Of a stretch of DNA of 64,000 nt, positions 1 through 12,380 are shown in pieces. This stretch comes from Buddleja alternifolia (Eukaryota; Streptophyta; Magnoliopsida; Lamiales; Scrophulariaceae). The notes beneath the pieces were generated by a model that was given only the letters and a program-made list of their open reading frames with translations, ran no database searches and was not told the origin of the DNA. Location of the stretch: positions 32,283,154-32,347,153 of the forward strand of contig CM033396.1 of the NCBI GenBank assembly GCA_019426215.1, written 5' to 3'. The translations under genes were made by a program, and so were the position numbers. Each line of letters opens with the position of its first letter. The first letter of the stretch is position 1.

Positions 1-404
1 ACATAAAAGTATAAGAATGCCCTTTAATTACCTTAAATTTATGTCGAGTGATCGGTCATCGGATGGACTGGATTGAGATCTATTAAAAATACGAGGACTA
101 CTTTGAAATTGAGGGACTGAAATGAAATTTGCCCCAAGTTCAACATCAACAACTTGGACTAGAAGAACAGCCAAATAGAAGGAATCTCCAAGTGAGATCC
201 ATATTTTTTCTTCCTGTCCCCACACTAGCAAAAGAAAATATACTATTAGATAGAAAGGAATTTATTTGTTGCCCTGTTTTTCGATAAGATTAGATACAAC
301 ATAGAACAAAACTGGCACTATTACAACACTCCACTAGAAGTAGAGGACTAAAAAGATTTCTGAGCGTTAGGGCTTTTGGTAAATTCTATTCCGTGGGTTC
401 AGCT
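1..404. other. Upstream flank of the glycyl-tRNA synthetase gene
   Basis: Non-coding AT-rich flank that should hold the promoter and 5' leader of the synthetase gene. No clear TATA box is visible close to the start. The reading frame of exon 1 stays open for some distance upstream of the ATG at 405, so an upstream non-AUG or upstream-exon extension (for example an organelle-targeting leader) cannot be excluded. Minus-strand reading frames here look like chance. Confidence 0.5.
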
Positions 405-3400
405 ATGGACGCCGTTCAAGAACCCCGCAACACGGAGGCGTTCCGTCAAGCCGTCGGCAACACCCTCGAACGCCGTTTGTTTTACATCCCTTCCTTCAAG
501 ATCTACCGCGGCGTCGCCGGCCTTTACGATTACGGGCCACCCGGTTGCGCCGTTAAGTCTAACGTCCTCGCCTTCTGGCGTCAGGTCAGCACTTTTTTTT
601 GGGTTTCCCCAATTATCAATTTTCTATGACCTAGAATTTGCATTGAACTTTTAGTTTCTTTTGTTGCTAATTGGTTGTAATTTTTTGTTCAGTTTTGATT
701 TGGGTTTTCATAGTTAGTTACTGGGAGATTTTGTTAGTTTGTTTGTTGAGTTAATTTTTGGTGCTATTGCTGGTTTATATATAATTGTAGTAGTTTAGGT
801 AGAAACTTTTTTTTTAAAATTTAAGACGGGGATATTCTAAATATTTAGCCCAACAAACTCTGGTTGATAGTTATAATTCTGAGCCATTAAGACTCCATCT
901 AGTTCCATGAAGGTGGGGAGAGCCATAAATTGTGGCAGCCCGGATTCGAACCCAAGACCTCTCACATAAATTTTTGGCTTAAAATTTTGTTAGTTGTCAA
1001 TATAGTGGTTCTGATATTTGTCACTGCTTCAATGGCTAATTCACTTGGATATGAACTAATGATTGTATCTTAGTTGTAAGGCAACACCGCAACAGGGATT
1101 GGTATTCTCACCCAAGGATCTGCTTCTTTAGATGGTAGATATGTGTATGGGCTGGTGACAATAGTTTTAGAATTTTTGGCCTTTTTCGCTCAGATATGCT
1201 TACTTTGTATCTGTTGTATGGAATATTGTTTGGTTCTGGGTTGGTATGGTAGCTATTTGACTTGGTTTTATGAGTATAATACCTTTGTTGAGTTTTTAAA
1301 ATTCTTTGTTCTATTTTGTGAATCTATTCTGCTATAATCTTGTTTATGTCATATTTAATGTATTTCGTTTGTTCCAGCTCGTGTTCCAACCTTGATTTTG
1401 CTGCTAAAAATTTTCTTTTCTTTTTCAGCATTTTGTCCTCGAAGAGAACATGTTAGAAGTTGATTGCCCTTGTGTTACACCAGAGGTTGTGCTGAAGGCA
1501 TCAGGCCATGTTGATAAGTTCACTGACCTTATGGTTAAAGATGAAAAGACTGGAGCATGTTACCGAGCTGATCATTTACTTAAGGATTATTGCAAAGACA
1601 AGCTTGAGAAAGAACCTAATCTTAGTGCAGAGAAGGCAGCAGAATTAAGTCATGTGCTTGCTGTGTTGGATGACCTTTCTGCTGAAGAGCTTGGTGCTAA
1701 AATCAAGGGTTATGGAATTACTGCTCCAGATACAAAGAACACTCTTTCTGACCCTTATCCTTTCAATCTAATGTTTCAGACATCAATTGGGCCATCTGGC
1801 GTGAGTCCCGGGTGAGAATCAGTTATTTTTTCATGAAGTAGTTTTTACTTACACTGACTTCTTGATCTTTTTGTATAGATTCCTTTTCTTCTGTTCTTCA
1901 ATTGATTATTGAATATTTATTGTCTGCAGGTACATGCGCCCTGAGACAGCTCAAGGTATTTTTGTAAACTTTAAGGATTTGTACTACTACAACGGCAACA
2001 AGCTTCCGTTTGCAGCTGCACAAATCGGTCAAGCTTTTCGAAATGAGGTCTCGAAACCATAATGATTGCATAATTGCATGCATTCCCAGTTAAAATTTCT
2101 TTGAATCTAGCATACAAGTGATGTAGATGGTTTTTACTAATTATTCGCTGCCAAATACTATAAAAAGTTCTATTATCAATGGTATCTTAGAGAGGGTAGA
2201 TATTGCCAGCCAATGACATAAATACTTTTGGTTTCTAATTTTGGCATCAACAGTCATGCTTTTCTGTTAATTTATGTTAGTCAATCCATCTTAATTTATG
2301 TTTCTGGAAATGTACTTGTTTTGCAATTTTATGTGTTGAAATACATTAACACATCCTAACTTAGAAGTAGTATTATCCTTGATGAGTTGAAGCTATTCCA
2401 CCACCCCCACCCCCTAAAAAAGACAAGAAATCCTCTTTTTATGTCAATAGGATCTGCAGGACAGTACCCTGAACAGTCTGAGTGTTGAATGAGTACACAT
2501 ATAATTGGCACTGTGATAATTTCTTCTTGAAGTCAAAAGGATTTTTGGTTTCCATAAGGGAACATGTAGTGAAGGTTAATTTTTCGACAAAACTAGCAAA
2601 ATCAATCCATGTGGATAAATAGTTTATGTATGGCACATCTATGAAAGTTTTTAATTGAGAAGATTTTGATCTATATTACAGTTTTATTGGAGTATAATTT
2701 ATTCTGATGGTTACTGACTTTCTATGAGGTGATTAGAAAATCTTCGAACTCCTTAAACACATATGCTGGACATATTAGGTCTTCTGTTTTCAGACACAGG
2801 GATATATTAATTAATATATGTGCTTAACGACAAGCATGGATTTTGCAGATCTCTCCTAGGCAAGGTCTTCTAAGGGTCCGTGAATTTACGTTGGCAGAGA
2901 TTGAACATTTTGTGGATCCTGATGACAAGTCTCACCCTAAATTTTCTGAAGTTGAAAAATCGGAATTTTTGATGTTCCCAAGAGAAGATCAGGTTTCTGG
3001 ACGAGCAGCAAGGAGCATACCTATTGGACAAGCAGTTTCTCAGGTTGGTCTATTGGATGTTCATCATTTAGTTTCTTTCTGTATATAGATTTTATTCTCT
3101 ATGTTAACAACTACTTCTAATTCTGTGTGATGCTCAGGGGATTGTAAATAATGAAACACTGGGTTACTTCATAGGGAGAGTATACTTGTTTTTGACCCAA
3201 CTTGGAATTGATAAAAACCGTTTACGATTCCGCCAACATCTGGCAAATGAGATGGCACACTATGCTGCAGACTGTTGGGATGCTGAAATTGAATGCTCAT
3301 ATGGTTGGATCGAGTGTGTTGGTATTGCAGATAGATCAGCATATGATTTACGTGCTCACACAGTAAGATTTCCCATGAATTTTGCAAATTGTTTTACTTA

Positions 3401-6400
3401 TATACCATTTATTGAGAGGCAGAAAATGTTTTGATATTCTAGAAAGGTGTCCGTTGGATTGTTGATTCTAAGACAGACCGGGTCCACTGGAGTCAGTTTC
3501 TCTAACACCATTGGATGCAGGGATAAAACAATAAAATACACCAAAATCACCTGCATCCAATGGTATTTGTTGGACCTGCTCCATTGGACCCGGTCCATCC
3601 TAGAATTTCCCCCGTTGGCCCATATACATTTATGTTCATGACGTCACTATATGACAGGTTTTGGTGACAACAGATGAATGGTTGTCTACTGATGCTACTC
3701 TAGATGTCTTACCTTTTTTTATGTCTCTATTTGCAGGACAAAAGTGGTGTTGCACTAGTGGCACATGAAAAATATCCAGAACCTAGAGAAGTAGAGGTCT
3801 CTCTCTCACACACACACACACACACACTATAAGGACACACATTTTGTGGCTTTTATGATATGCTTAGTGGTTAAACCTTATTTCTATTGTTGTTTGGTCT
3901 TCTTCAGAAACTTGTTATTTCTCCAGTTAAGAAAGAATTGGGTCTTGCCTTCAAGGGTGCCCAAAAGATGGTGGTTGAAGCTTTAGAGGTACGGCACTGT
4001 TATAACATGTTCTTTTGTCCATGTTTTATGCACTCCAGAACAAATCACTTTCATTTGATTGAAATCTCTTTTGACTCGTGATTCTACGTTGCCGGGGTAA
4101 TTGGGACGGTTGCTTCTTCATGTTGACAAAAAATCATTTTTAGATCTTGAAAGAATAATGCATGTTGGTTTTCAAGATTGGCAGCATGCAGTATATTTCT
4201 TTTTATGGGTGTGTTGTGTTGGTTTTGGTTGGGTCCAAAATGGGCTGGGTCTTATTTGGGTCCCAGTACATGGGTCTAAACTGGGTGTCTAGATTGGGTT
4301 GGATTGGGACAGAACGAGTGCAATACTAAAGATAACAATTTTTTGTCCAACAAAAGGGCCTAAAATTGATTGGTCCTAAATTAGGTACTGTCGTGTCCGA
4401 TCGGGTCAAATACATCATATACATGTATTACTATTTTACATATTTCTATTGGATCAAGAAATTCTTTTTAGTAACATAGGTTCATATTTATTTTATGGAG
4501 AAAAAAATCTGCCCAAAGTTATATGAACACACATTCTTGTCTTCCTTAATTCCTTTCCTTAGCTTGTGATTAAATCAATTGGTATTATTTTCGGTTTGGC
4601 CCAAAAAGTACCCTAATTTAAGTCAAACAGTAATATATATATATTTGTATATATATATATATTTGTTTATTTATATACATAAACACGTAAATGTGTAATG
4701 CATTACATTAACATATTAGTAAAAATACAGGTTCTGTGAAGGGTTGGATGAGGGTGGGTAATGCGGAGGGCTGGGAATCGGGGGTTGAGAAGGTGTGTGG
4801 CGGGTTTGTTGATTGTGGAGGTCAATTTGGGGGGGGGGGGGGTAGCATTTGAGAGGTGGAGGCTGGTAGATAGACAAAGGGATGAAACTTGAAAGGAAGA
4901 GGGGCTTGCCACCTATATTGCTTTTAGTGCAGTCAATTACTACAATTCATCTACCAGGAATGGTGGAAAATGGGTTTGACCTTCCTCAAGAGGCTGAATA
5001 TTTTTCGTAGTTTTAGTTAGAATCGTTTTTGCCCTTATTAAGTTTTCGTGTACTCATCTTTGGAATGACGACTAGATTGCACCTTGTGAAATTTGCTTCA
5101 ATCTCACTTGTAAACAGGCCATGGGGGAAAAGGAAGCTATGGAGTTGAAAGCAACACTAGAAGCCAAAGGAGAGGCAGAGTTTAATGTATGTACTCTTAA
5201 CAAAGTTGTGACCATAAAGAGTAGTATGGTGTCGATTTCCAAAGAGAAGAAAAAGGAACATCAAAGGGTTTTCACTCCATCAGTGATTGAACCATCTTTT
5301 GGCATTGGAAGGATCATATACTGTCTCTATGAGCATTCATTTTATACAAGGGCTAGTAAAGATGGCGACGAACAATTGAATGTATTCGGCTTCCCGCCAC
5401 TAGTTGCTCCAATCAAATGCACTGTATTTCCTCTAGTTCAGAATCAACAATACGAGGAAGTTGCCAGAAAAATTGCAAAATCATTAACTGCTGTTGGTAT
5501 TTCTTACAAGATTGACATAACAGGTATGTCTTAAGGGAATTTCATCTATGTTGCAATTAAGTTTTTTCCTTGAGGGCCAACTTGATCCATTGGGTTTTCA
5601 CATGATATATGCTTCAATAAATTTATTCCTTGACAGAAAATATAATCTTATCAGCTTGTGTAATTCTTTTTTGATGGTATTTATTTTTCTATATATATAT
5701 ATATTGTTCTTTTGTTGATTTTAGCTTCCTGAGTAGTAGAAATCTACTTGTCAATATGAGACTGCTGCTGCTAGTAAAGCTTGAAAAATAAATAAATGTT
5801 ATATAAATTTAGTCATGGACTAATATTTTGCTCGAGGAATAGGCAAGTTGAAAGATATTACTGGCCTTTGAAGGTTTATGTTTAGTTGAAAAATGGGATA
5901 GTAAATTGAATTTCTTTTCCCCTTTGAGAAAATCGAATACTTCTACTCGTGCATATAAATTATGGCCTCGATGACATAGTTAAGAAAATAGTCAAGGGTG
6001 TGTTTGCTTAATTATAGGAAGAATCGATAGTTATGAATTCTTTAACGCTTTGTTTGGTTCAAGGAAATTGACACGAAAAGGAAAAGAAAACACAAGGAAA
6101 ATCATTTCCTTGTTTGGTTGCTAGAGAAAATGAAAAAGAAAAGAAAATAGGAGAGAAAATGTAATGCTAATTTGAGACAATTCATTTTGCTCACCATTTG
6201 GTGAGAGAAAGAACTCTTCTCATTCCACACATACAACCTTTCTCTTTCTCAATGTGATTTATAAATTTTTTGATGATATTTGTAAAATTATTTCAAAATT
6301 ATTTGTTTGGTAAACATTTGAAATCAAGTAGTTGTTTAGTTCCATGTTATTTCTTTCTTTCGTTGTCATTTTCATTGGAGTTTTCCGTAAGTTTCTCTAG

Positions 6401-7374
6401 ACAACCAAACAACCGAAATTTACGTAGATATCCTCTGTTTGAGACCTTAATTACGAAAAACACCCCGAGGTTAGAGAAATTACCATAACTTCTCATGTCA
6501 GTAAAAACATATTGCAATTTCACCCCATGTCAATAAAAGTATATTACATTTTCAACTTCTGTTTTTCGACTTTGTCAAAATCTAACCGTGGTGTCTTGAC
6601 AATTTGCAAAACCTTAGAGAACACATGGTAATTACCCAATATGTGAGTGGTGTGCATGTAATTATCCTATTCTTTAACTACTTGTAAATTGTAATCATGC
6701 AAGCTCTAGTAGTGTGTGTGGAGCCTGGGTTATGGTAAACGTCTTAGACTTTAGTTCAATATTTCATCTCTCAATTGAAGTTATAGAGTTTTCCATATTT
6801 GATGTTCTACTTAGCTTGGATTTTGTAGATCATTATAGTCATTATATTATAGGGATAATTACACTCACACCCCCTCAATGATGGGGTAATTACACAAACC
6901 TTCCCTCCCTAATTGATAATTACAAACACCCCCCTTAGGAGGTCTATTTGTAAGGTTTACAGGGGGTGCAATTGTAAGAATTGTTACACACAGGGGGTGC
7001 AATTGTAAGCCTTACAAATAGACCTCCTGAGGGGATGTGTTTGTAATTATCAATTAGTGAGGGGAGGTTTGTGTAATTACCCCATCATTGAGGGGATATG
7101 AGTGTAATTATCCCTTATATTATATTACCACTTTGTCTCTGATATATAATATGCAGGTACCTCAATTGGAAAGAGATATGCGAGAACAGACGAACTCGGA
7201 GTTCCGTTTGCGATTACAGTTGATAAAGCAACCGCAGTGACTATCCGAGAAAGAGATAGCAAGCAGCAGATTCGTGTTAATGTGGATGAGGTAGCATCTG
7301 TGGTTAAGGAGGTGACTGATGGTGTCAGCACATGGAATGATGTCTTGTGGAGATTTCCTACTCATTCTTCTTAA
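405..7374 (+). CDS. GlyRS: Glycine--tRNA ligase (glycyl-tRNA synthetase), nine exons
   Basis: Charges tRNA-Gly with glycine; an alpha2-type class II synthetase of the eukaryotic family, acting in the cytosol and often mitochondria of plants. Exons by GT-AG junctions and frame continuity: 405-584, 1429-1811, 1930-2047, 2849-3043, 3138-3362, 3737-3796, 3908-3988, 5118-5523, 7157-7374, giving 621 residues. Visible hallmarks: the N-terminal block with [15 protein letters not shown] and [10 protein letters not shown] (residues about 20-48), motif 2 spanning the exon 3/4 junction (FRNE then [13 protein letters not shown], about 224-240), motif 3 ([12 protein letters not shown], about 468-479), and the C-terminal anticodon-binding domain from about residue 510 ([12 protein letters not shown]). 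Start chosen at the first ATG of exon 1. Known plant cytosolic forms are around 700 residues because of an N-terminal WHEP-containing extension; none is seen here. No frameshift or stop in the exons, so it looks functional. Confidence 0.94.
3465..3606. mobile_element. Short hairpin MITE in synthetase intron 5
   Basis: Imperfect inverted repeat. GACCGGGTCCACTGGA near the left end pairs with TCCATTGGACCCGGTCC near the right end, and ATTGGATGCAGG pairs with CCTGCATCCAAT further in. The ends ATTCTA/TAGAAT extend the terminal repeats. No coding capacity. Family unassigned. Confidence 0.7.
3797..3828. repeat. (TC)n(AC)n microsatellite at the 5' end of intron 6
   Basis: A run of TC dinucleotides followed by about eleven AC dinucleotides, beginning exactly at the 5' splice site after exon 6. 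Likely length-polymorphic. Confidence 0.9.
4829..4842 (+). repeat. Poly(G) tract of 14 G in intron 7
   Basis: Fourteen consecutive G residues inside intron 7 of the synthetase gene, next to other G-rich sequence. The same intron (about 4205-4320) has scattered GGGTCC/GGGTTGG words like those in the subterminal regions of the foldback element at 25.4 kb, suggesting an old hAT-type remnant. Confidence 0.8.
6055..6415. mobile_element. Probable MITE relic in intron 8
   Basis: Left part reads TTTGTTTGGTTCAAGGAAATT and the right end carries CAACCAAACAAC, an imperfect inverted relation, with polypurine stretches between. The left end resembles the element at 52015-52245, so the two probably belong to one family. 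Boundaries are approximate. Confidence 0.45.
6851..7115. mobile_element. Long-hairpin MITE in intron 8 with 8-bp duplication
   Basis: The first 16 bases (AGGGATAATTACACTC) are the exact reverse complement of the last 16. Pairing continues through most of the element (for example ATGGGGTAATTACACAAACC with GGTTTGTGTAATTACCCCAT), giving a nearly perfect hairpin of about 265 bp. TATATTAT flanks both sides (6843-6850 and 7116-7123) as a candidate 8-bp TSD, though it is AT-only. The insertion lies 41 bp upstream of exon 9. Confidence 0.8.
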
Positions 7375-8087
7375 AGATCTCAGGTAGAAACTGGAATCTG
7401 AGTTTGATTTATTACCAAACACATCCTTGTTTAATGTCGTCGTTCCAACTTGTTTTATACATTTAATTTATACAGCCAAATCAAGATATACATGTACCCC
7501 CTGTATCTTGCGTTTCTTGTTAAGTTTTTGGATAAAGGTTTTGTTTGGTTTTATGGCAATGCCTTACATGCAAATATGTTTTGTCATGTACATTATTTGC
7601 AAGGCAGTTTGTGGTATTCGGCTGATAATCTCAGATTACGCTTAGAGCGTGAGACAGTTACAATTGTTCATGTGGTTGGATCTCTAGCTAATCAAATCCT
7701 GCATGCGAAAAATTGGGTAGAAGTTATAAAATCTGGAAACATATGGATTCAAGATACGTATGAGTAACTTACAAATATCGTTATGTTATTTTGTAAGATG
7801 GACTCGCCTTTAATACGTGAATTTTATTTGTGTGAGTTATTGTATAATTTAATTTTTATCTATAACACAATATTGAAGATACAGTTTGACAATAATTAGT
7901 ATCTTTGTAAATTGTTAACATTTATATCTTAGTTGTATGTTATTTTCTTAATACTCGTATAAATGTTAATCTAATTTTCAGGTTTTAAATAAAAATATAT
8001 GCTTTATGGAGATACGTAATAAGTTTGTAGGACATATCCCAAGAACATCAAAAGTGAACAATAAAAAATATCAGCTTCATCTGTTTG
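7375..8087 (+). other. 3' UTR and downstream spacer of the synthetase gene
   Basis: Follows the TAA at 7372-7374. AT-rich, expected to contain the 3' UTR and polyadenylation region. Open frames between 7427 and 7767 show no recognisable domain and I treat them as chance. Confidence 0.5.
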
Positions 8088-8878
8088 TTTTTATTTTTTT
8101 TGGGGTGAAATAACGAGTGCAAAACAGATTATTAGAGGATTCATCTCCTCATTAACTAGCCTCTCAACTTCCTCCGGAGGATTTGTTCAGATGTGACCAT
8201 TTATGTTGGCCTCGTGACCAAGCTTTGCCAAAGAATCTGCACACCTATTCTTTTTCTCTTAGTACTTGTAGGAAGTGTGTTTCCCATGGTTTCCTCAACA
8301 GGTGTCTACAGTCCATTGTAATACACCCTAAAGGGTGCTCTTCTACATCCACTTTTGTGACCAATTTCCATATCACTTCGGAGTTGACTTCCACAATAAT
8401 TTCCCGAGGCCTATGCATCCATGCGATTTGAAGTCCTTCACAAAGTGCCAAAAGTTCCGCCTCCGTAATTGTTCAGTTTCTAATGTTACGTGAAAACCCC
8501 GTGATCCAGTAGCATTTTTCATCTCGGATCGGGCCCCCTATCGTCGCATTCTTCGTTGACTCCATAAAGCTTCCGTCCGTGTTAAGCTTCCAAAATCCCG
8601 TTGGGGTTTTTTACCTTAGCACTGCGCAATGTCTTTGACGGGAAAGTCAAAGAGATATCCGAACTCGGTTGCCTTATGTCAAAGAGAGCATCCCTTAGGT
8701 TGGTGACTTTGCCTGTAAAAAAAAATTTCCTTCTTATCCATAGGACCATAGAGTTGCAAGAAAAATGTAATTCCAATCCATCTCGGGATTAAGAGTATTA
8801 CTTGTATGTTTCCGCATGTTGTGACGGATCCATCCATCCACTGGCCTTGACTTAATGTCACCGAATTGAGTGGTGTAG
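8088..8878 (-). pseudogene. L1-like LINE fragment, 3' part (connector, RNase H and tail)
   Basis: On the minus strand this reads as decayed LINE ORF2: a segment like GWIRHNMRKH...FLATLW (about 8735-8840) that matches the corresponding part of the LINE at 11.3-15.7 kb (DWIKVNT...CLATLWIIW), then FDIRQPSSDISLTFP, then an RNase H region with VEVNSEVIW, HPLGCI and RCADSLAKLGHEAN (8180-8450). A poly(T) run at 8088-8101 on the plus strand is the poly(A) tail of the minus-strand element. Stops and frameshifts make it a pseudogene. Its upstream part continues at 10388 beyond an inserted element. Confidence 0.85.
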
Positions 8879-10380
8879 TTAGGCCTATCAATGTGTAGGC
8901 ATTACCTAAGCTCATGCACAGACCCTGAAAATACCAACAGGATGCCTCTCCTATCCGACCCGGTCGCAGACCCGTTGGGTCTGAAAATTGGGTCCAATGC
9001 ACAGACCCGGAGTTTTGGGTCGGGTCCCCTTCTTTTTTTTTTTTGAGGGAAGGTATCGTCCGAGTCTGTTGTTTATTATATATTTGTCTTTTCTGTTTAT
9101 AATTTTAGTTAGTATTATTTACAAACTCTGCATTTTTTTTCACATTGTTTAGTGTATATTTGTCTCTTCTGCCTATAAATTTAGTATTATTATTTACAAA
9201 CTTTCCATTTTTTTTTCACAAATTCAACAAGCAAATAATACATTGCATAAAATTGGAGAATGTTTGAGCAATCGAGAACTTCTACAATTATTTTGTTTGA
9301 CCAATGAGAATCAAGAAAACTAATCTAGCATGGCTACATCATCAAATCAAAAGGTCGAAATTCTTGGTTCATATATCATTTTAGAGAAACATATGTTATA
9401 AGGTAGTTTAATTAATACAAATGACACTATTGGTAGTCCATCCAGAGTAATGTTTTAAAACCCGAACCGCTAGTCGAATCGAAAAATTGACCGGGTTAAA
9501 GGTCATCAGTTCAACCGTTGGGTCAATTACAGTCCAATTAATAACGTCATAATTATATAATATATAATATTTATTATATTACTAATATTACAAAACAATA
9601 AAATTTATTTATATATATTTATAGACATATATTATATATATTTTGAATCATATAATGTAAAACCAAATCAATTAATAGAACAACTTAATAGAAATCCATA
9701 TAATTAGCAGCAACATAAAATTATAAATAGAAAAAAATGGGAAAATAAATATAGCAGCCAAAAATAAATAATTAGCCGCCACTTCTGCTCTGTTCCTTCT
9801 TCTTCTTCTCCATTTTTAACCCAACCCAAGTTTCTTTGTCTTTTTCCTTCTAAACTTGTTCTTTTCCATTTCTTATATAATTTTCTCTCTCCTTTTTCTT
9901 ATAATTGGTGGAATCTGAAATCCACCAAAAATTGAAAAACCTAGAGAGAGAAAACAAAATCGAGCCAAAGAAATTTGGGTGTGAAAGAGAGAGAAAAAAA
10001 GAAGGAAGAAACACATCAAAGAGAAGAATCGGAAAACGACGGTGGAGTAAGCGACAGAGGCCGGCGGTGGTGGTGGCTGGGTGCGCCGGAGGCCGGTGGT
10101 GCTGAGGCAGCGATTGAGGAGAGAGAGATGAGAGACGGGTTTTCAGGGGTAAGAGTGAGGAGAGAGGAGTTTTCACCGGTAAGAGGGGTTTTTTGGGTAT
10201 TGATCGGATTTTGTTCGGGTAAAAGATCCATGGGTCTTGTTCGGGTACAGACCCGACCCGAACCCGAACTCTTACCACCATCAGGTCCAGGTCTCAAATC
10301 CAAATAATCGGGCCTGAGTCGGGTCTAATATGAAATTATTGGGTCTGAGCCTGGATAATACCTATCCACTTACAGGCCTG
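8879..10380. mobile_element. Non-autonomous hAT-like element inserted in the LINE
   Basis: The left end (AGGCCTATCAATGTGTAGG, followed by GCTCATGCACAGACC) is an imperfect inverted match to the right end (GGTCTGAGCCTGG...CTTACAGGCCT). Subterminal regions are dense in GGGTCGGGT/ACCCGACCC words. GGTGTAG is repeated directly at 8872-8878 and 10381-10387 as a 7-8 bp TSD. The sequence on both sides is continuous LINE ORF2, which independently fixes the borders. The interior has purine-rich open frames with no recognised transposase. Confidence 0.7.
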
Positions 10381-10450
10381 GGTGTAGCCACGAATTGAGT
10401 TGGTGTAACCACGAGCAATCACGAAGGATGTGGACAAGATCCAAAGCTCA
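10381..10450 (-). pseudogene. L1-like LINE fragment, 5' part (zinc-binding region)
   Basis: The minus strand reads ALDLVHILRDCSWLHQLNSW, the conserved HILRDC zone of the zf-RVT region that precedes RNase H in plant L1 elements. It joins the fragment ending at 8878 once the intervening element and its target duplication are removed. Upstream homology fades here, so the LINE copy is 5'-truncated. Confidence 0.7.
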
Positions 10451-11279
10451 AAGAAATAAAAAAATTGTTAGAGACTTTATAAACTCTAGCTTCAAAAATA
10501 AAATAGATATACTATAATAATAATTGCATGAGATATATAAAGTTAGTGATTTCGGGCTTATTTGGCTTGAGCCTAATAAAGCTCAAGTTTAACTCATAAA
10601 TTAATCAGACTCAATTTGATTGTTCAAACTTGTTCTACTCATTTTTTTAATTAGGCTCGACTCAAACAAAAACAAGTCATACAATCAGAATTCGGGTAAG
10701 TTCGGCTTAATTGACACACCTATAATAAGGGATAAGATCAAGTCCACTTGATTTGTTATAAATTCAAAATTTTCTACATTTGAAATTTCTCTCTCAATAT
10801 CTCGAAATTAACAATATATTTCCTATCACGCTTATAGAGTTTTGGAATTATATATCTCATATTTTTATATTTATTTGTTTACTATAAGATAAGATTGAAA
10901 ATTGAATTCGAGGAGATAACTTTAAGCAAATATGATTCTTATGGTTCTTTTTTCCTTTCTTGATCTTTATTATTTTGAACTACGAATTATTAATTTTCAG
11001 TTATATTATACAAACATTTACATCAGATTTAGCTCGAATTTCGTAGGAAATACGAACTAAGTCGACGATCAGAGAGGTCGAACCTAGACTCAAATTATAT
11101 GGAATTATAGACTGCACTTGAACTCAGTCAAGCTGCCTATGTACCTAGTCAATTAGGATCAAGTCTAATCGTAGTTCAGAGAAAAGAATTATTGTAAACA
11201 TATTTACCTCGTATAATATGAGACGAACATTTAGAGGTAAAACGAAGTAATCCACCGAGTTAATTCAACGGTCTCATCA
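10451..11279. other. Spacer without a recognisable gene
   Basis: AT-rich spacer. 10550-10735 contains GGCTTGAGCC/GGCTCGACTC-type words typical of decayed DNA-transposon subterminal regions, but I found no convincing paired ends. Confidence 0.4.
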
Positions 11280-11694
11280 ACTGTTGTTTCTCCAGTTTCA
11301 CACTCGCCCATCTTACCTTCCTCACCAAGATCAGATTCAACGCCTAATGGATCGGGAGAACGAAGAAACCACCTTGGTGATACCAAGAATGGGTTACTCG
11401 ACCCAGTTGGAGGAAATGGACCACCACATGTTCATCTCAATTCACATCTTGATGTTTCGATGTGTGAAAGTTACACGGATTTGTCCTCTGTTCAAGCAGG
11501 TGATGGCAATGGGCAGCTTCACTCACGAGATAGGGGATCGGCTGCGGAGTTTCGGACTGAACCTAAATGTGAGTGACCAAGAAACGACCCGGCAAAGGGA
11601 CATAACATTGGGGATAATGAGTTAAATGAACGTTATGTGGAGATGAGGGAGGGTAGATAACCCGGTAACGGTCCGTAGCATCTCATCATCACCT

Positions 11695-12380
11695 ATGAAG
11701 ATTTTGACGTGGAATTGTCAAGTGGGAAGTTTAGAAGTAATTTTTGAGAAATTATCTTGAACCATCATCCGGATGTAGTTTTTTTTTGTAGAGACGAAGG
11801 TTTCCGAAGATCGAGCAGCCGTTATTTCCTCTAGACTCAGTTTTTCGGATGTTGTTCATGCCCCGAAAATTGGTAGGGCGGGTGGTGTTTGGTTACTTTG
11901 GAATAGGGATTCGATTCATGTGGAAGTGGTATCTATTGATACGCAAGCGATCCATGCGATTGTAGGTCTAAAACTAGATTCTAGTTGGCTTTGTTCCGGG
12001 ATTAATGCAAGACAGCACCTGCAGGCGAGAGAAGATCTTTGGACAAATTTGGAGGGAGTGAGTACCCAACACTCACTCCCGTGGCTTGTTACTGGGGATT
12101 TTAATGAAGTGGCCTCTAGTAGGGGGAAAAGGTTTAGGCTTGGCCCAAATATGTCGCGTTGTTATCGTTTTAACGACATGATGAATTAATGTAACCTCAT
12201 GGACATTGGATTTCAAGGACCTAAGTATACGTGGAGACGTAAGTGTGATGGTCAAATTACGGTTAGAGAGCGTCTTGATAGATCATTAGCTAACGAAGAG
12301 TGGAGGATCCTTTATTCATAAGCTACGGTGGTTCATTTCCCGAGAACGCATTCCGACCATCACCTGATTTTAAAGTGCTG
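11695..12380 (+). pseudogene. LINE endonuclease domain (decayed)
   Basis: Begins MKILTWNCQ, the usual start of plant L1 ORF2 endonuclease. It continues through GGVWLLW (about 11880) and WLVTGDFNEV (about 12080, catalytic D and N) to the SDHHLI motif (about 12351-12370) with the catalytic D-H pair. Several in-frame stops interrupt it, the first about 20 codons in. Confidence 0.85.

Noticed and set aside
925..965. tRNA-like B-box (GGATTCGAACCC) in intron 1
   Set aside because: No cloverleaf can be drawn and no A-box lies at the right distance; this is likely a repeat relic with a tRNA-derived or chance word.
4703..4912. Minus-strand frame in intron 7 resembling a plastid transit peptide ([16 protein letters not shown])
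   Set aside because: It starts at GTG, lies in an intron on the opposite strand, is low-complexity Ser/Pro-rich and is not followed by any domain.
7427..7767. Frames downstream of the synthetase stop codon
   Set aside because: They fall in the 3' UTR and spacer, overlap one another, use non-ATG starts and show no domain.
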